Part shown: piece by piece, positions 54,301-62,279 of the stretch
How positions within the stretch are numbered: the stretch's first letter is position 1
Layout of the letters: each line of letters starts with the position of its first letter
DNA from: Chrysaora quinquecirrha
Taxonomy: Eukaryota; Cnidaria; Scyphozoa; Semaeostomeae; Pelagiidae
Assembly: GCA_014526335.1 (NCBI GenBank)
Contig: JACTAT010000202.1
Coordinates: 223,110 to 287,109, forward strand
Direction: 5' to 3'
DNA length: 64,000 nucleotides
Translations under genes and position numbers: made by a program
The notes under the pieces: generated by a model
Database searches by the model: none
What the model was told of the DNA's origin: nothing
Seen by the model: the letters and a program-made list of their open reading frames with translations, nothing else

Positions 54301-57300
54301 GTGACTTTCTTCTTTACTATTTCTATTAAAAAAGATTTGATTAAACAGAGCAAGCAATACTTATCGCCAATGGTTTTCAATCAGTGTTCATTTCTACTCG
54401 TCTTCTAACACCTGTATGACCTATATTTCCTTGACCTATGTCTATTTTAAAGAATCACAAAGTAAAATTTCAAGGAATTGCCAAGTAATATTGAGCACTC
54501 AAATTTGGCCGTCAGTTAAGGATTTTTTCGTACTGAGTTTGAGCCGAACTTCCTTATAAATAATGCGTGTAGTATAACAACGGACTTGTCTAATAGTATG
54601 CACGTAAACGGAGATTCGTGTGGCTGATTGTTTAATTGCTATGTGTAATTGTTTGGCTGTGGATTGGCAAGCAAAAAATCCTACGTTAATTTGCTGGCCT
54701 TGTTAACTTCGTGTTCCTATTTTGAGCAAAATTCAGCCTTGTAAAAAATAGCGCAAGCTTCTGAATGATTCTTAATCGTTTATAGTGAATGAATGGTCTG
54801 TTAGAGTCTAGTTGAAACAAGCGGAATTAAGAGAAGCAAAATATCTGTCTGGTGTTAAACAAACTGCTTTAAAAACCGACTGAAGTCTCAGATTTATGGA
54901 TTAAATGGATTGATGTTAATGCAGAAGGAAGTAAAATAGTTATAAAGGAAATGAGAAACGGATTTAGAAGTTTAATTTACGACTAACTTTTCCATGGGTG
55001 TGTCCTTTGATAGATCAGTGAACTTCTTTAGGTCGATCTCTTAATACGGAGGAAGGAGATTTGTTATTATATGATTGCTATAGTAACTCGCACAAGCGTA
55101 AATGAAGTGGTTTGAGTTGTGGACACTTCGTGATTCTTTTGACGCGAATCAGAGGTTTGCTTCGCTTTTTTGGTTCTTAAGACGTGGAACCGAAGCAAAA
55201 AAGAAGAATTCATTGATTCGGTCTTCCAAGAAAATTTCAAGTTTCAAAGAAGTGTTTATCCTCTTTCAAGTAGGAGTCGCTGCAATCTTTTAAAATCCAT
55301 GCTAAGAATCAAAATTTTAGTCCAACAACTGACAAATCTTGGCACAAATCTTAAGATTTGGTCTCCTCTCCCCCCATTTCGGAGCGAAAATCTGACTCGA
55401 TCTTGTCCTAAATTTTCACTTGAGCTAAACAGGCACCAAGTAACAACAATGAAAAAATAATCAGCTCAAAAAACAATACGGAAAGCTTGTATGCTTAGCT
55501 AAGCAATAAATTCGAACTAGCATGAAAGCAATTCGCTTGTTACTGCAATGAAAAAGTACAATGTAGAATAAAACTTTTGCTTTGCTTCAAAAAATAAATA
55601 AATAAATGAATGAATAAGTAATTGAATGAATGAATGAATGAATGAATGAATGAATGAATGAATAATGACTAAATGAATTAATAAAAGTTCTTGGATAGCG
55701 AAAAAGAGCGGGTATACCTTTGGTTATACTTTGAAGCTTTTTCTGTCTGACATTTCTCAAAGCAGAAACGCCAGAATAAGATTTAAATAACTTTATAGAT
55801 TTATAACGAATGCTTAAACCTAAAAATTGAACAAAAGTGAGATCTTTTAGAACTTTTAGATGACAAATTTTCTGGAGAAGCCGAAACGTGATTCTGTCTG
55901 GATGAACGAAAGCTTTCTTATAAGAATTCGGTTTGAAGAATTGAGCTTCTTTTTGGTTCTGTTGGCTCTACTCTTGTTCTCACTTTCAAATAAAAGCTTT
56001 GTATTATTATCTGCTCTTTGACTAGTACAAGATTTTAAAATTTTGGACACTCCTCAGAGTATAAACGTAAGAAACAGACCGAAACACTTGTTATTGTTTC
56101 CATTGTGGCGTTGTAGAACTGATTGGTGTTGGCCCCCTTGTCAACCCCCGATTTCCTGCTACCTCTGGAGGAAAAGTAGTTTAAGTGTTCCAAGACTTTT
56201 GGCAGGCAGCAAAGGGTATCCTTTGGCAGGTATCGTGTTCTTCTAAACCAATTCTTTTTCCGGTAGCCTTCTTTTTTCGAATGTGTGTTTTTCGAAGTCA
56301 TTTGGAGCTCTCTGAGTTCTTCTGCTGTCTTAAGCAGGAGGTTTCTGAGAATTTCGAGGGACTCTCGGGTTGAAGGTCAAACGAGACTGCCATTTCACCA
56401 GTTGCCAGGAGACATTCCACAAAAGAGTCTGGGGACGACGGAAGCAAGAATTTTGGCGCAAAAGTTTTCGGATTTCCAGAATTCCTGTTTTTCGAAAATC
56501 GTGGAGTTTTTTTCGAAGCTTTCTGTTTTTGAAATTCCGTAGATTTTGGAGGTTCAGAAGAACACGTCCATAGAAAGCTGAGCAAAAGGTGTACAGGGCA
56601 GAGTGAGAGATATAGGCTTTGCTGTAAAAAGATTTCTGTCTTTATGATTTATGATTATCGTAATATGTTTTAATGTATGTTTTTAGTAGAGGTTACTCAC
56701 TGTACCTATTCAGATCATATTTTTTCTTAAATACTACCAACTCTTCTCTCTTTAGGAGCTTTTGTCCAAGAAAACTTTGTCCGAAACGCCACTGGAGGCA
56801 TGCGTGCAAACACCCATTTGCTCTTAATGGAGGCCACAGGAGCGAAATACGAGGCTGCACTGAAATGGAATGTAATTTGTGTGTCTAAAGAATGGTTATT
56901 GGCTTGTGCAGCCAAACGAAGCATGGTACAACCTGAAAAATATCCACTGAAAAATGCTTATACAGAGCAGGTAGATGAAAGAGAATCTACAATTGGCGAT
57001 CAACCAACACAAGACTATCAAACGACTTATAATATGATAAGCAAAGTTGACTTAACTTTTCAGAATGAACTAGAGGCTGAAAAGATAGAGGAGAACAAGG
57101 CCGGCAGGCAAGCTGAGATAACGCATGAGAATATCGAAAAAGCTGCTCAAAAAGTTTCTGGAGTGGAAAATAAGACAAAGAATCCCATGTCAGCCCCAAA
57201 TAACCCCATGTCAACCCCACATGGAGGAAGATCGGTAGCCACACCAGGATCAACATTTAGGCCAGAGGTGCGACTTCACTCCGGAAAGCCTTTCAAGCCA

Positions 57301-60300
57301 TTATTTGATATGAAGGCGACGGCGGACTCCCTAAAATCGCCAGCAATTGTTTTTGATAAAAGAAGAGAGAGTCGTGCTAGCAATGGCGAATCGTCGGTTG
57401 ATTTTTTCAATGGCGCGCTGAAGAAAGCGTTAAAATTTACGGAGGAAAGTGGACCTTCAACTGACAAAAAGAAAAGAGAATCAACTGCAGAGAAACATAT
57501 GAAAAATCAGGTAAGCATTCAGTGTTTTTGTATTAGAAGCCAACATCGGGTGGGCCAAAAAGAACTAACACCCGAACTAAATGATTGATATGAAATGTTT
57601 CCTGCCTTAAAATCTGACCAAACTTTATTAAGGTAAATTTCAACCTAATTGACATCATTCGTAGAAAAATCAAAGCCCTAACTGTTTTTTTTTCTCAGGT
57701 TAATTCAAACTCTAAAATTTGTAGTTGCAAATACGGCTTATAACGAAGCCAGAAAGCTTGCTGTATCAGCAGTATCCTACTAACCGCTAAACTAAAAATA
57801 TTGAAAACTGACTTCGTTTTGATTGCGAACAGTTTTGCCATATATTGATTTGCAGGTCGGAGAGAAATGTTTTTTCGTCATCCAAGAGTTGAGAGAGCCC
57901 CTTCTTGACTTGCCTGTTGGGCCAAAGTACTATCTTTCGCTCCGTGAGGGTCAGAACTAGGGTCCTACTGCCCCACAATTTAGTGTGTTAAAAATTCCCT
58001 ATTGTTTTTTTATTTATTTGCTGAATAATGTCCTTCATTTTTCCAAATCTTTGCAGTCAGATGCTTTGAAATCAGAAGACACCACAAGCAACAATGACCT
58101 TCTAAATGGTGTTGTTATTGCAGTTAGCAAGAAATTAGCCAATCGACGAATAGAGCTACATAACCTTGCCTCAGACCTCGGAGCAGATTGTCGTTTTGTT
58201 TTCGATGAATCCTGCACACATCTCATACACCAGGTAAGGTCGCCTTTGGGTTTGTATGTAATTTGCAAGGTTTATGTACTTTTGTTATTTTGCTCCACTA
58301 TTTTTACAACAGCAGTAAACAACAACAGAATTAAGGTCGGGCTAAACTAGGAGACCTGTCGCGCGTGATATGTTCCCATGATGCCTCTCAGTTTAGCACG
58401 TTCCCGCGATGCCCATCTCTGAAACTTTGTAGCGCACGACCAAAATTTGTAGCGAGAGACACACAGATATTCTGGGAGACAACAGAGGCGTTTATTTTGA
58501 ATCCATTTTTCTTTTAGTATCATTAATCAAGTACTGAAGGTCCTAAATTTGAATTTGATGCCCATTCTTATGTGAAGGAAAGAAACACCCAAGAGAAATA
58601 AAGGCCTTTTTCAAACTTGTTCCACATTAATACTGAATTCTAATATCGTTGAGTTAGTTATCCAATTTTTTTCATTTCATTTCGCTATTTTATCAACTAG
58701 TTATGGTTCTGATTTATCACATTAATACTGAATTCTAATATCGTTGAGTTAGTTATCCAATTTTTTTCATTTCATTTCGCTATTTTATCAACTAGTTATG
58801 GTTCTGATGAATAAAATACTAAAGCATGCACGTTACAAAGCAAATAAGAAAAAAATAATGATTAATAGTTACATAATGCAGCTTATTAAGCTAAAATATC
58901 ATATGGTACATACTCACTGAGAGGCAATTCACTCCTTGCAAACTGCGTTCGAGATCCCAATTGAAACAAAAGGATTGCCAGAGGACTTCTTTGAAAACAA
59001 TTGAAATCCCAGCAGGTTTGTACGAGATTCCAAGAAGTGAATTGCCTCACGGCTTTTTCTTTCGTTCAATTAACGCCGTTTAATAGAAGAGGGCTTGTGG
59101 CGTCATGATGTATACCAGCTGACTCTTTGTGTCAGGAGCTCAGGATTCGAGCTCTCAGCCACAGTAGCATCAGAGCCAGGGTCCAGGTCTCGATTAGTTA
59201 ACCTACTACTAAGATCAAGGCGACTTGTGAGAAAAAATCATTTCATCTTCCCATATCTACAATATGGAATAATTCGTGTCTTGTTGGCCAAAATGTTGGC
59301 ACGGTTCGCTATAGATGTTGTCCAGACAAACAACATGTTGTTAGCGAAAAGAAGTTGGCCAGCATTTTTAAACACGTGGGTATCGTTTGCTACGACTCGC
59401 CAACATATTGGCACAACATTTCCGATTTCGGTCATTATTTTGGAGACCTTGAAATGAGAAATAGACTTAAGCTGACAGTTTGAGTTGGATCGTCGTCAAC
59501 CAAAAGAGCGAGCAATAAACAAACAGCTGCTTCCTTTTCGGCCATTTTTGCAAAAGATCATAGGTAGATGACCTCGGCAACCCAAAACATCTCAGATGTT
59601 TTGATGGTATGGCAAAGCGTACCGACATGTTGGCCTATTTTGAGCCAACATGCTGGCCAATGCTTTTCACGATTTGCGCCCACCTTATAATCCAAAAATG
59701 TCCATTGAAGTTATGCCTGAAAAGATCAGAAGAGAGTCAAAGGTAGCTATGCTCAATTTGTAACTGTTTGTTATGTTTTTGGAAGAGCCAATGAAATCGA
59801 ATCGTAGATATGGAGGGAAGCTTTCATAACACTCGCCCGGCTACTCATTCTGAAGCTCTCCTTCCACTCTTCCGCTATAACAAACTCTGCCTTTAAATTT
59901 TCCCACCAAGCGCTCGTTCTTCCCTCCTCTTGTCTCGTGTCGAAAATCTTCGAGCCCATGTTTCCTATCGCAGTCGTTTCACTGGCTTTCTTGCATCGAG
60001 AAATACAATTTACCGAACAAGATTGGTTTTTCTTCTCATATTGTCAGTGTGCAAACTCATCATGTCGATTTTGATTTGGATGCATGACAAATTAACAAAG
60101 CAAAAAAGAAGTGAAAACAGACTGTCTTGAAATCGCCATAACGGAGCTCGAGATATGTGTCCTGTCATTTTAGTTCCTTATTACAAATAGGGAAGAGGCT
60201 CTGATGTCATTTATTCATTTATGTTAAAATTTATGTAAACAGGTTTCGGCTTCGTCATCAAGACTAAGGGAAAGAACATTACATGCGCCGAGCCCTTCGA

Positions 60301-61652
60301 TTATAGGCAACGACACTCGATCGTCGATCATTGGGAAGCTGAATGGTGATACAACATTATTTTGTGATTCTGATTTCAACTCTAAATTGCTTGAAGAGTC
60401 TAAAGAATTGGACAAATTGCCGATTGATGATGCTGGTAATGATGATAAAGGCACTCCGAAGAAGAGTGAACCATCAAATGTTGGTATAAAATCTCCACCA
60501 GCGTTTCTTTCAGATGCTTCGTCGCTTGATGCTAGGATTGAATTCAAACGACACATGGAAGAGATCATGGAAGCAACGAAGGTAAGGTTACCGTATTACT
60601 TCGATTAAAAGCCCCCGTCTTTCAAACGCCTTCCTCGAAAAAGTCCCCCTCGTTGGCATATTCGAACCTGGTATCGGCCTTGTTAATTTGCCTTTTTACT
60701 GACTGCTCAAGCAAAAGAATTGATTGGTTGCGCAAATACATCAGGGCTACAATCCGCAGTACATTGTTCCTGACAATTGTCAATGGAACTCCTTCCTCAG
60801 AAATCTGCTTTTGGAATCTACGTTTTTTCGTTGTCTTGGTCAATATTCCCAACATTTTGGCAATTTTTACCGTTACCAGGTCCAGAGTCTATAGAAATTC
60901 GAGGAAAAGGGTATGGGGGCGTTGGTACAAGGTTGACCAAACCTGTTCTGCCTTTTTGGGCATCCTTTCCTGAATCTGTGGATATTATTGTCAGTCTTCT
61001 GCTCGTATTATCTAACTTTGCTTTAATACATTTAGCACTTTGTACCCATAATCAAAGAATGACGTGCTCCATACCCACATTCCGTTTCATTTTACTTACC
61101 AATTGCTACATCTTCCACTTCAAATAACCTTCACGATATTTTATTGCAAGGGTAACAAAGAAGGAACGAAACGAACTCGAAGGCCTCTTCCTGCAAGAAG
61201 ACTTCGCTCAAGACAATCATCGCAGGTATGGGCTCTTCTGAATACTGCAGCGCATCTATTTAACACAGTACCCAGTTATAACCTGCACTGATTAATTCGC
61301 GTGAATGTCTGTTCATCTTTAAGTATATAGGGTTGAATTAGATATATCTAATAAATCTTCGGTGATGGCGAAAGTATTATTGTACACAGTACCCGATTCA
61401 AGCTTGTGCTTATTAACTTGCGAGATTTTACTGAAATTTTGTTCGTAGAGAGCCAGCAGTGAATCTTCGAAATCGTCGAATGAAAAGAAACCCCATCATG
61501 AAGTATTTGTTACCCATGGCATTGATCCATCGCAAGGTGATGTTATCACGTATGATGATCCAACTGGTCGTATGGAAAGAGAAAGGATACTCGCCCAGTT
61601 CAAAGCTGCTAGCCCAAGTCAAGATATTGACCAAGAATTTGACCCAGTCAAG
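44061..61652 (+). CDS. TOPBP1: DNA topoisomerase II-binding protein 1, partial (gene span)
   Basis: Nine exons with consistent phases encode TopBP1 from BRCT0 to the linker before BRCT7: 44061-45347, 46721-46999, 48477-48712, 49802-49985, 56756-57510, 58057-58233, 60243-60581, 61151-61225 and 61449-61652. TopBP1 is a nuclear BRCT-repeat scaffold. In known animals it binds the phosphorylated RAD9 tail through BRCT1/2, activates ATR-ATRIP, and binds Treslin/TICRR for origin firing. Visible here are BRCT0-1-2 (VTHLIAGEVGSKKYQVA; CTHLLVKVAKGEKYNYARQW; CVSPQWFFDCI), BRCT3, BRCT4-5 and the first half of BRCT6. Missing are a start codon exon, the second half of BRCT6, and BRCT7/8, which should lie past 64000. 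The introns are packed with repeats, the largest 6.8 kb. Identity is by BRCT order and recognisable family blocks; I ran no alignment. Confidence 0.93.
45706..46570. repeat. Tandem array, about 20-bp CCTCCACTGTACTGATGATA units
   Basis: CCTCCACTGTACTGATGATA and variants (ATATTCCTCCACGTTACAAA, AACCCTCCAC, GCTGCATTGGCACC) repeat for about 860 bp, with a larger period of roughly 130-190 bp. It lies wholly in the TOPBP1 intron 45348-46720. The minus-strand ORFs across it are by-products of the repeat. Confidence 0.85.
46721..46999 (+). CDS. TOPBP1: TOPBP1 exon: linker after BRCT3
   Basis: The acceptor TGTCTTCTAG ends at 46720; the donor GAAG|GTGTGT is at 46999. It is 279 nt with matching phase 1 on both sides. 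It reads DYSLIEENRQTTLPDVSSIS and continues as an acidic, Ser-rich linker (DDDFEDEVFLGQYL) between BRCT3 and BRCT4. Confidence 0.85.
47165..47539. mobile_element. TA-flanked MITE, GAAAC variant, in a TOPBP1 intron
   Basis: TA|CACTCTTTTTTTAATAAGA starts it. It ends AGTTTCTTATAAAAAATGGA then GTG|TA. The interior has repeated AAGAAACTTTCAG words. Confidence 0.8.
48017..48426. mobile_element. MITE, ACCGTAAATCCTCGAA ends
   Basis: The left ACCGTAAATCCTCGAAC and the right TTCGAGGATTAACGGT are inverted. The interior is dense in GGGGGCTTATTCGAGGGG words in both arms. It lies in a TOPBP1 intron. Confidence 0.75.
48477..48712 (+). CDS. TOPBP1: TOPBP1 exon: start of BRCT4
   Basis: The acceptor is TTCTTTTGTAG at 48476, or CAATTGCAG at 48485 in the same frame. 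The donor AAGGAG|GTAGAT is at 48712. It reads GRKFSIKYFDEEQQTQIKSL, then IEEFGGQISKTEAKSDHIIV, the front half of a BRCT fold. Confidence 0.85.
48762..49316. mobile_element. CCAAT/TATA-bearing TIR element, complete copy
   Basis: Both ends are present. TTGCGATGAACAGCGGAAAC and ATTTTCGGGCATGCTTA at the left pair with AAGCATGCCCGAAAATGTTT and CGTTGTTCATCGCAA at the right. The right half holds CCAAT-type words, GGTATAAATTACGCC at about 49199, and the GTCTGTTTCTGACG block. It lies in a TOPBP1 intron. Confidence 0.7.
49802..49985 (+). CDS. TOPBP1: TOPBP1 exon: end of BRCT4, start of BRCT5
   Basis: The acceptor CTCTTTTACAG ends at 49801; the donor TTCTGG|GTAAGT is at 49985. It starts in phase 0 and leaves one base. 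It reads ATLCWLEQSLEKE (BRCT4 C-terminal helix), SDSLFRPFYLPQDCLPLADC, then VLTVSQFSGIERQHLSLLAE, a hallmark TopBP1 block. Confidence 0.92.
50043..50628 (+). repeat. Three tandem tRNA-derived SINE-like units
   Basis: The unit recurs at about 50043, 50258 and 50493 with a spacing of about 215-235 bp. Each has CTGTATGACTGGGAGAGTTA, TAGCTCAATGGAAACGTCGT (A-box side), TTGGCTCTCTGATCA, and, in the first, AGATTCGAATCC (B-box). A body with GTACTGAAGAAGGCT follows in two copies. It directly precedes the foldback element. Confidence 0.65.
50774..52333 (+). repeat. Left tandem array of the foldback (about 9 x 174 bp)
   Basis: Each unit holds GTCTTCGTTTTAAAG, a loop with ATGGCCAAAAT, and TAAAACGAAGAC, a built-in hairpin. 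In the first unit (50787-50837) the stem GATGTCTTCGTTTTAAAG / CTTTAAAACGAAGACATC is a perfect 18 bp. Units are nearly identical, implying recent amplification or homogenisation. Confidence 0.9.
52336..52703 (-). mobile_element. TA-flanked MITE at the centre of the foldback
   Basis: TA|CACGTATTTTTGTTTATAAG starts it and AGTTTCTTATAAAAAATAAG then TG|TA ends it. The interior is the reverse complement of the 31109-31488 copy (for example ATCCAAATACGATCGATAAA). It forms the spacer between the two arms. Confidence 0.8.
52707..54010 (-). repeat. Right tandem array of the foldback (about 7 units)
   Basis: CATCCCCACGAGCTT recurs near 52862, 53046, 53220, 53393, 53567, 53740 and 53914. It is the complement of the left-arm unit. 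The innermost units near the centre are the most diverged; the outer ones are close to identical. Confidence 0.88.
54231..54569. repeat. Decayed TA-MITE next to the foldback
   Basis: The right end ACTTCCTTATAAATAATGCG then TG|TA is clear (ends 54569). Inside are AAGGAATTTCTGGTACTGG and AAGGAATTGCCAAG words. The left terminus is not recognisable. Confidence 0.5.
54570..56755. other. TOPBP1 intron remainder
   Basis: No exon was found. At about 55589-55683 there is a microsatellite of AAAT then GAAT units. Fragments of the CCAAT/TATA element appear at about 55725-55790 and 56043-56092 (GACACTCCTCAGAGTATAAA). ORFs at 56035-56585 overlap on both strands and look random. Confidence 0.5.
55589..55683. 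repeat. (GAAT)n microsatellite
   Basis: Runs of AAATAAAT change into many GAATGAAT units, ending AATAATGAC. Confidence 0.9.
56756..57510 (+). CDS. TOPBP1: TOPBP1 exon: BRCT5 and following linker
   Basis: The acceptor CTCTTCTCTCTTTAG ends at 56755; the donor AATCAG|GTAAGC is at 57510. It begins GAFVQENFVRNATGGMRANT, continuing …LAELLG from the previous exon. It then reads THLLLMEATGAKYEAALKWN and VICVSKEWLLACAAKRSM, which closes BRCT5. The rest is a polar, Ser/Lys-rich linker with MSAPNNPMSTPHGG-like and SVDFFNGALKKALKF stretches. Confidence 0.9.
57511..58056. other. TOPBP1 intron
   Basis: No repeat or exon was recognised. Confidence 0.5.
58057..58233 (+). CDS. TOPBP1: TOPBP1 exon: first half of BRCT6
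   Basis: The acceptor AAATCTTTGCAG ends at 58056; the donor CACCAG|GTAAGG is at 58233. It has 59 codons in phase 0. It reads LLNGVVIAVSKKLANRRIEL, then NLASDLGADCRFVFDESCTH and LIHQ, the beta1-alpha1-beta2-beta3 part of BRCT6. Confidence 0.9.
58339..58482. repeat. Partial MITE, GGGCTAAACTGGGAGAC family
   Basis: CGGGCTAAACTAGGAGACCT and later TCTCAGTTTAGC and TAGCGAGAGACACACAGATA match the 19528-19792 element. The right end is missing. Confidence 0.6.
58623..58808 (+). repeat. 91-bp direct duplication, period 95
   Basis: The sequence beginning CACATTAATACTGAATTC and ending AGTTATGGTTCTGAT occurs twice without a change that I can see, separated by TTAT. This is a recent duplication or an assembly artefact. 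Confidence 0.9.
58919..59050. mobile_element. Short MITE, GAGGCAATTC family
   Basis: GAGAGGCAATTCAC and GTGAATTGCCTC are inverted. Inside is the GTACGAGATTCCAAG word shared with 14759-14892. Confidence 0.75.
59091..59222 (+). repeat. tRNA-derived SINE fragment
   Basis: GTGGCGTCATGATGTATACC (A-box side), AGGATTCGAGCTCTCAGCC (B-box side) and GTCTCGATTAGTTAACCTAC match the minus-oriented copy at 17800-17943. Confidence 0.65.
59223..60242. other. TOPBP1 intron; BRCT6 second half not found
   Basis: Several TTGGCCAA/AACATGTTGGC words occur at about 59280-59660, probably a decayed inverted-repeat element. No reading resembling the WLL-C end of a BRCT domain was found on the plus strand. Confidence 0.5.
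60243..60581 (+). CDS. TOPBP1: TOPBP1 exon: linker after BRCT6
   Basis: The acceptor TTATGTAAACAG ends at 60242; the donor ACGAAG|GTAAGG is at 60581. It has 113 codons in phase 0. It is Ser/Asp-rich and ends ARIEFKRHMEEIMEATK, which matches in style the conserved helix before the ATR-activating region of TopBP1. Confidence 0.85.
60582..61150. other. TOPBP1 intron
   Basis: ORFs here on both strands show no domain. No bounded repeat was recognised. Confidence 0.5.
61151..61225 (+). CDS. TOPBP1: TOPBP1 small exon (basic linker)
   Basis: The acceptor TATTGCAAG ends at 61150; the donor TCGCAG|GTATGG is at 61225. It has 25 codons in phase 0, reading GNKEGTKRTRRPLPARRLRS then RQSSQ. The Arg/Ser character matches the basic linker in this part of TopBP1. 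It is short, but phases agree on both sides. Confidence 0.75.
61449..61652 (+). CDS. TOPBP1: TOPBP1 exon: ATR-activating region
   Basis: The acceptor TTGTTCGTAG ends at 61448; the donor GTCAAG|GTATCT is at 61652. It has 68 codons in phase 0. The block DVITYDDPTGRMERERILAQ corresponds to the conserved WDDPT…E motif of the vertebrate ATR-activating domain, with Tyr where vertebrates have Trp. This is the last exon I can see. Confidence 0.85.
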
Positions 61653-62279
61653 GTATCTTTACCGTTTTAAATCATTTAGCCGTTTAGCATTGTCAGATCT
61701 TTCGAATATAAAATGATAGATAAAATCATCTAGCATCATGTTACAACTCCATGATTTAACTAACATTGAAAACCTGTAGACTATTTACTACATAAAAAAC
61801 AAGTAGCTGGTTGGATTAAGAGATTGGTACGGAGCTGGATTGGTGCTGCTAGGGCTGATAGAAAGCCTGCGGTCAGGTACTCTTAGGTACAAAATTGATA
61901 AGGGGATAAGAATAGGCTAGGGTTTGCTACATCATTCAGGATCTAGCGGCAGGGCCATATAAGTGGAGGGATGGGAACAAGAGTAGGAAAGTTGATAAGG
62001 CATTCGCGTGTAAGCTAAGGGTCACACATTTTTGGATTCTGTGAACCCATTGTTTCTCCAAATATAGTTTCTGAACCCTTAAGCTGAATTTCTAATTATA
62101 TTTTTGGTAACATTGTAACGAAATTTTAAAAAGTGCAAGGGATGCTTTGATTGGCAATATACAGGCACCTTTAAGACATCAGTCCATCTCTATGATTCAG
62201 CCAAACTTGTCTAATGGCATATATGACGCTATACTGCTGTTTGGTGAAAAAACTCGGCATGGTCGTTATTCTTGACCAG
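61653..62279. other. TOPBP1 intron, nothing recognised
   Basis: No exon signal was found in this stretch. Confidence 0.4.

Noticed and set aside
56035..56585. Several overlapping ORFs on both strands in a TOPBP1 intron
   Set aside because: Four or more frames are open at once, with Phe/Arg-rich translations and no domain; this reflects base composition.
61428..61634. 68-codon minus-strand ORF
   Set aside because: It is the antisense shadow of the last visible TOPBP1 exon.
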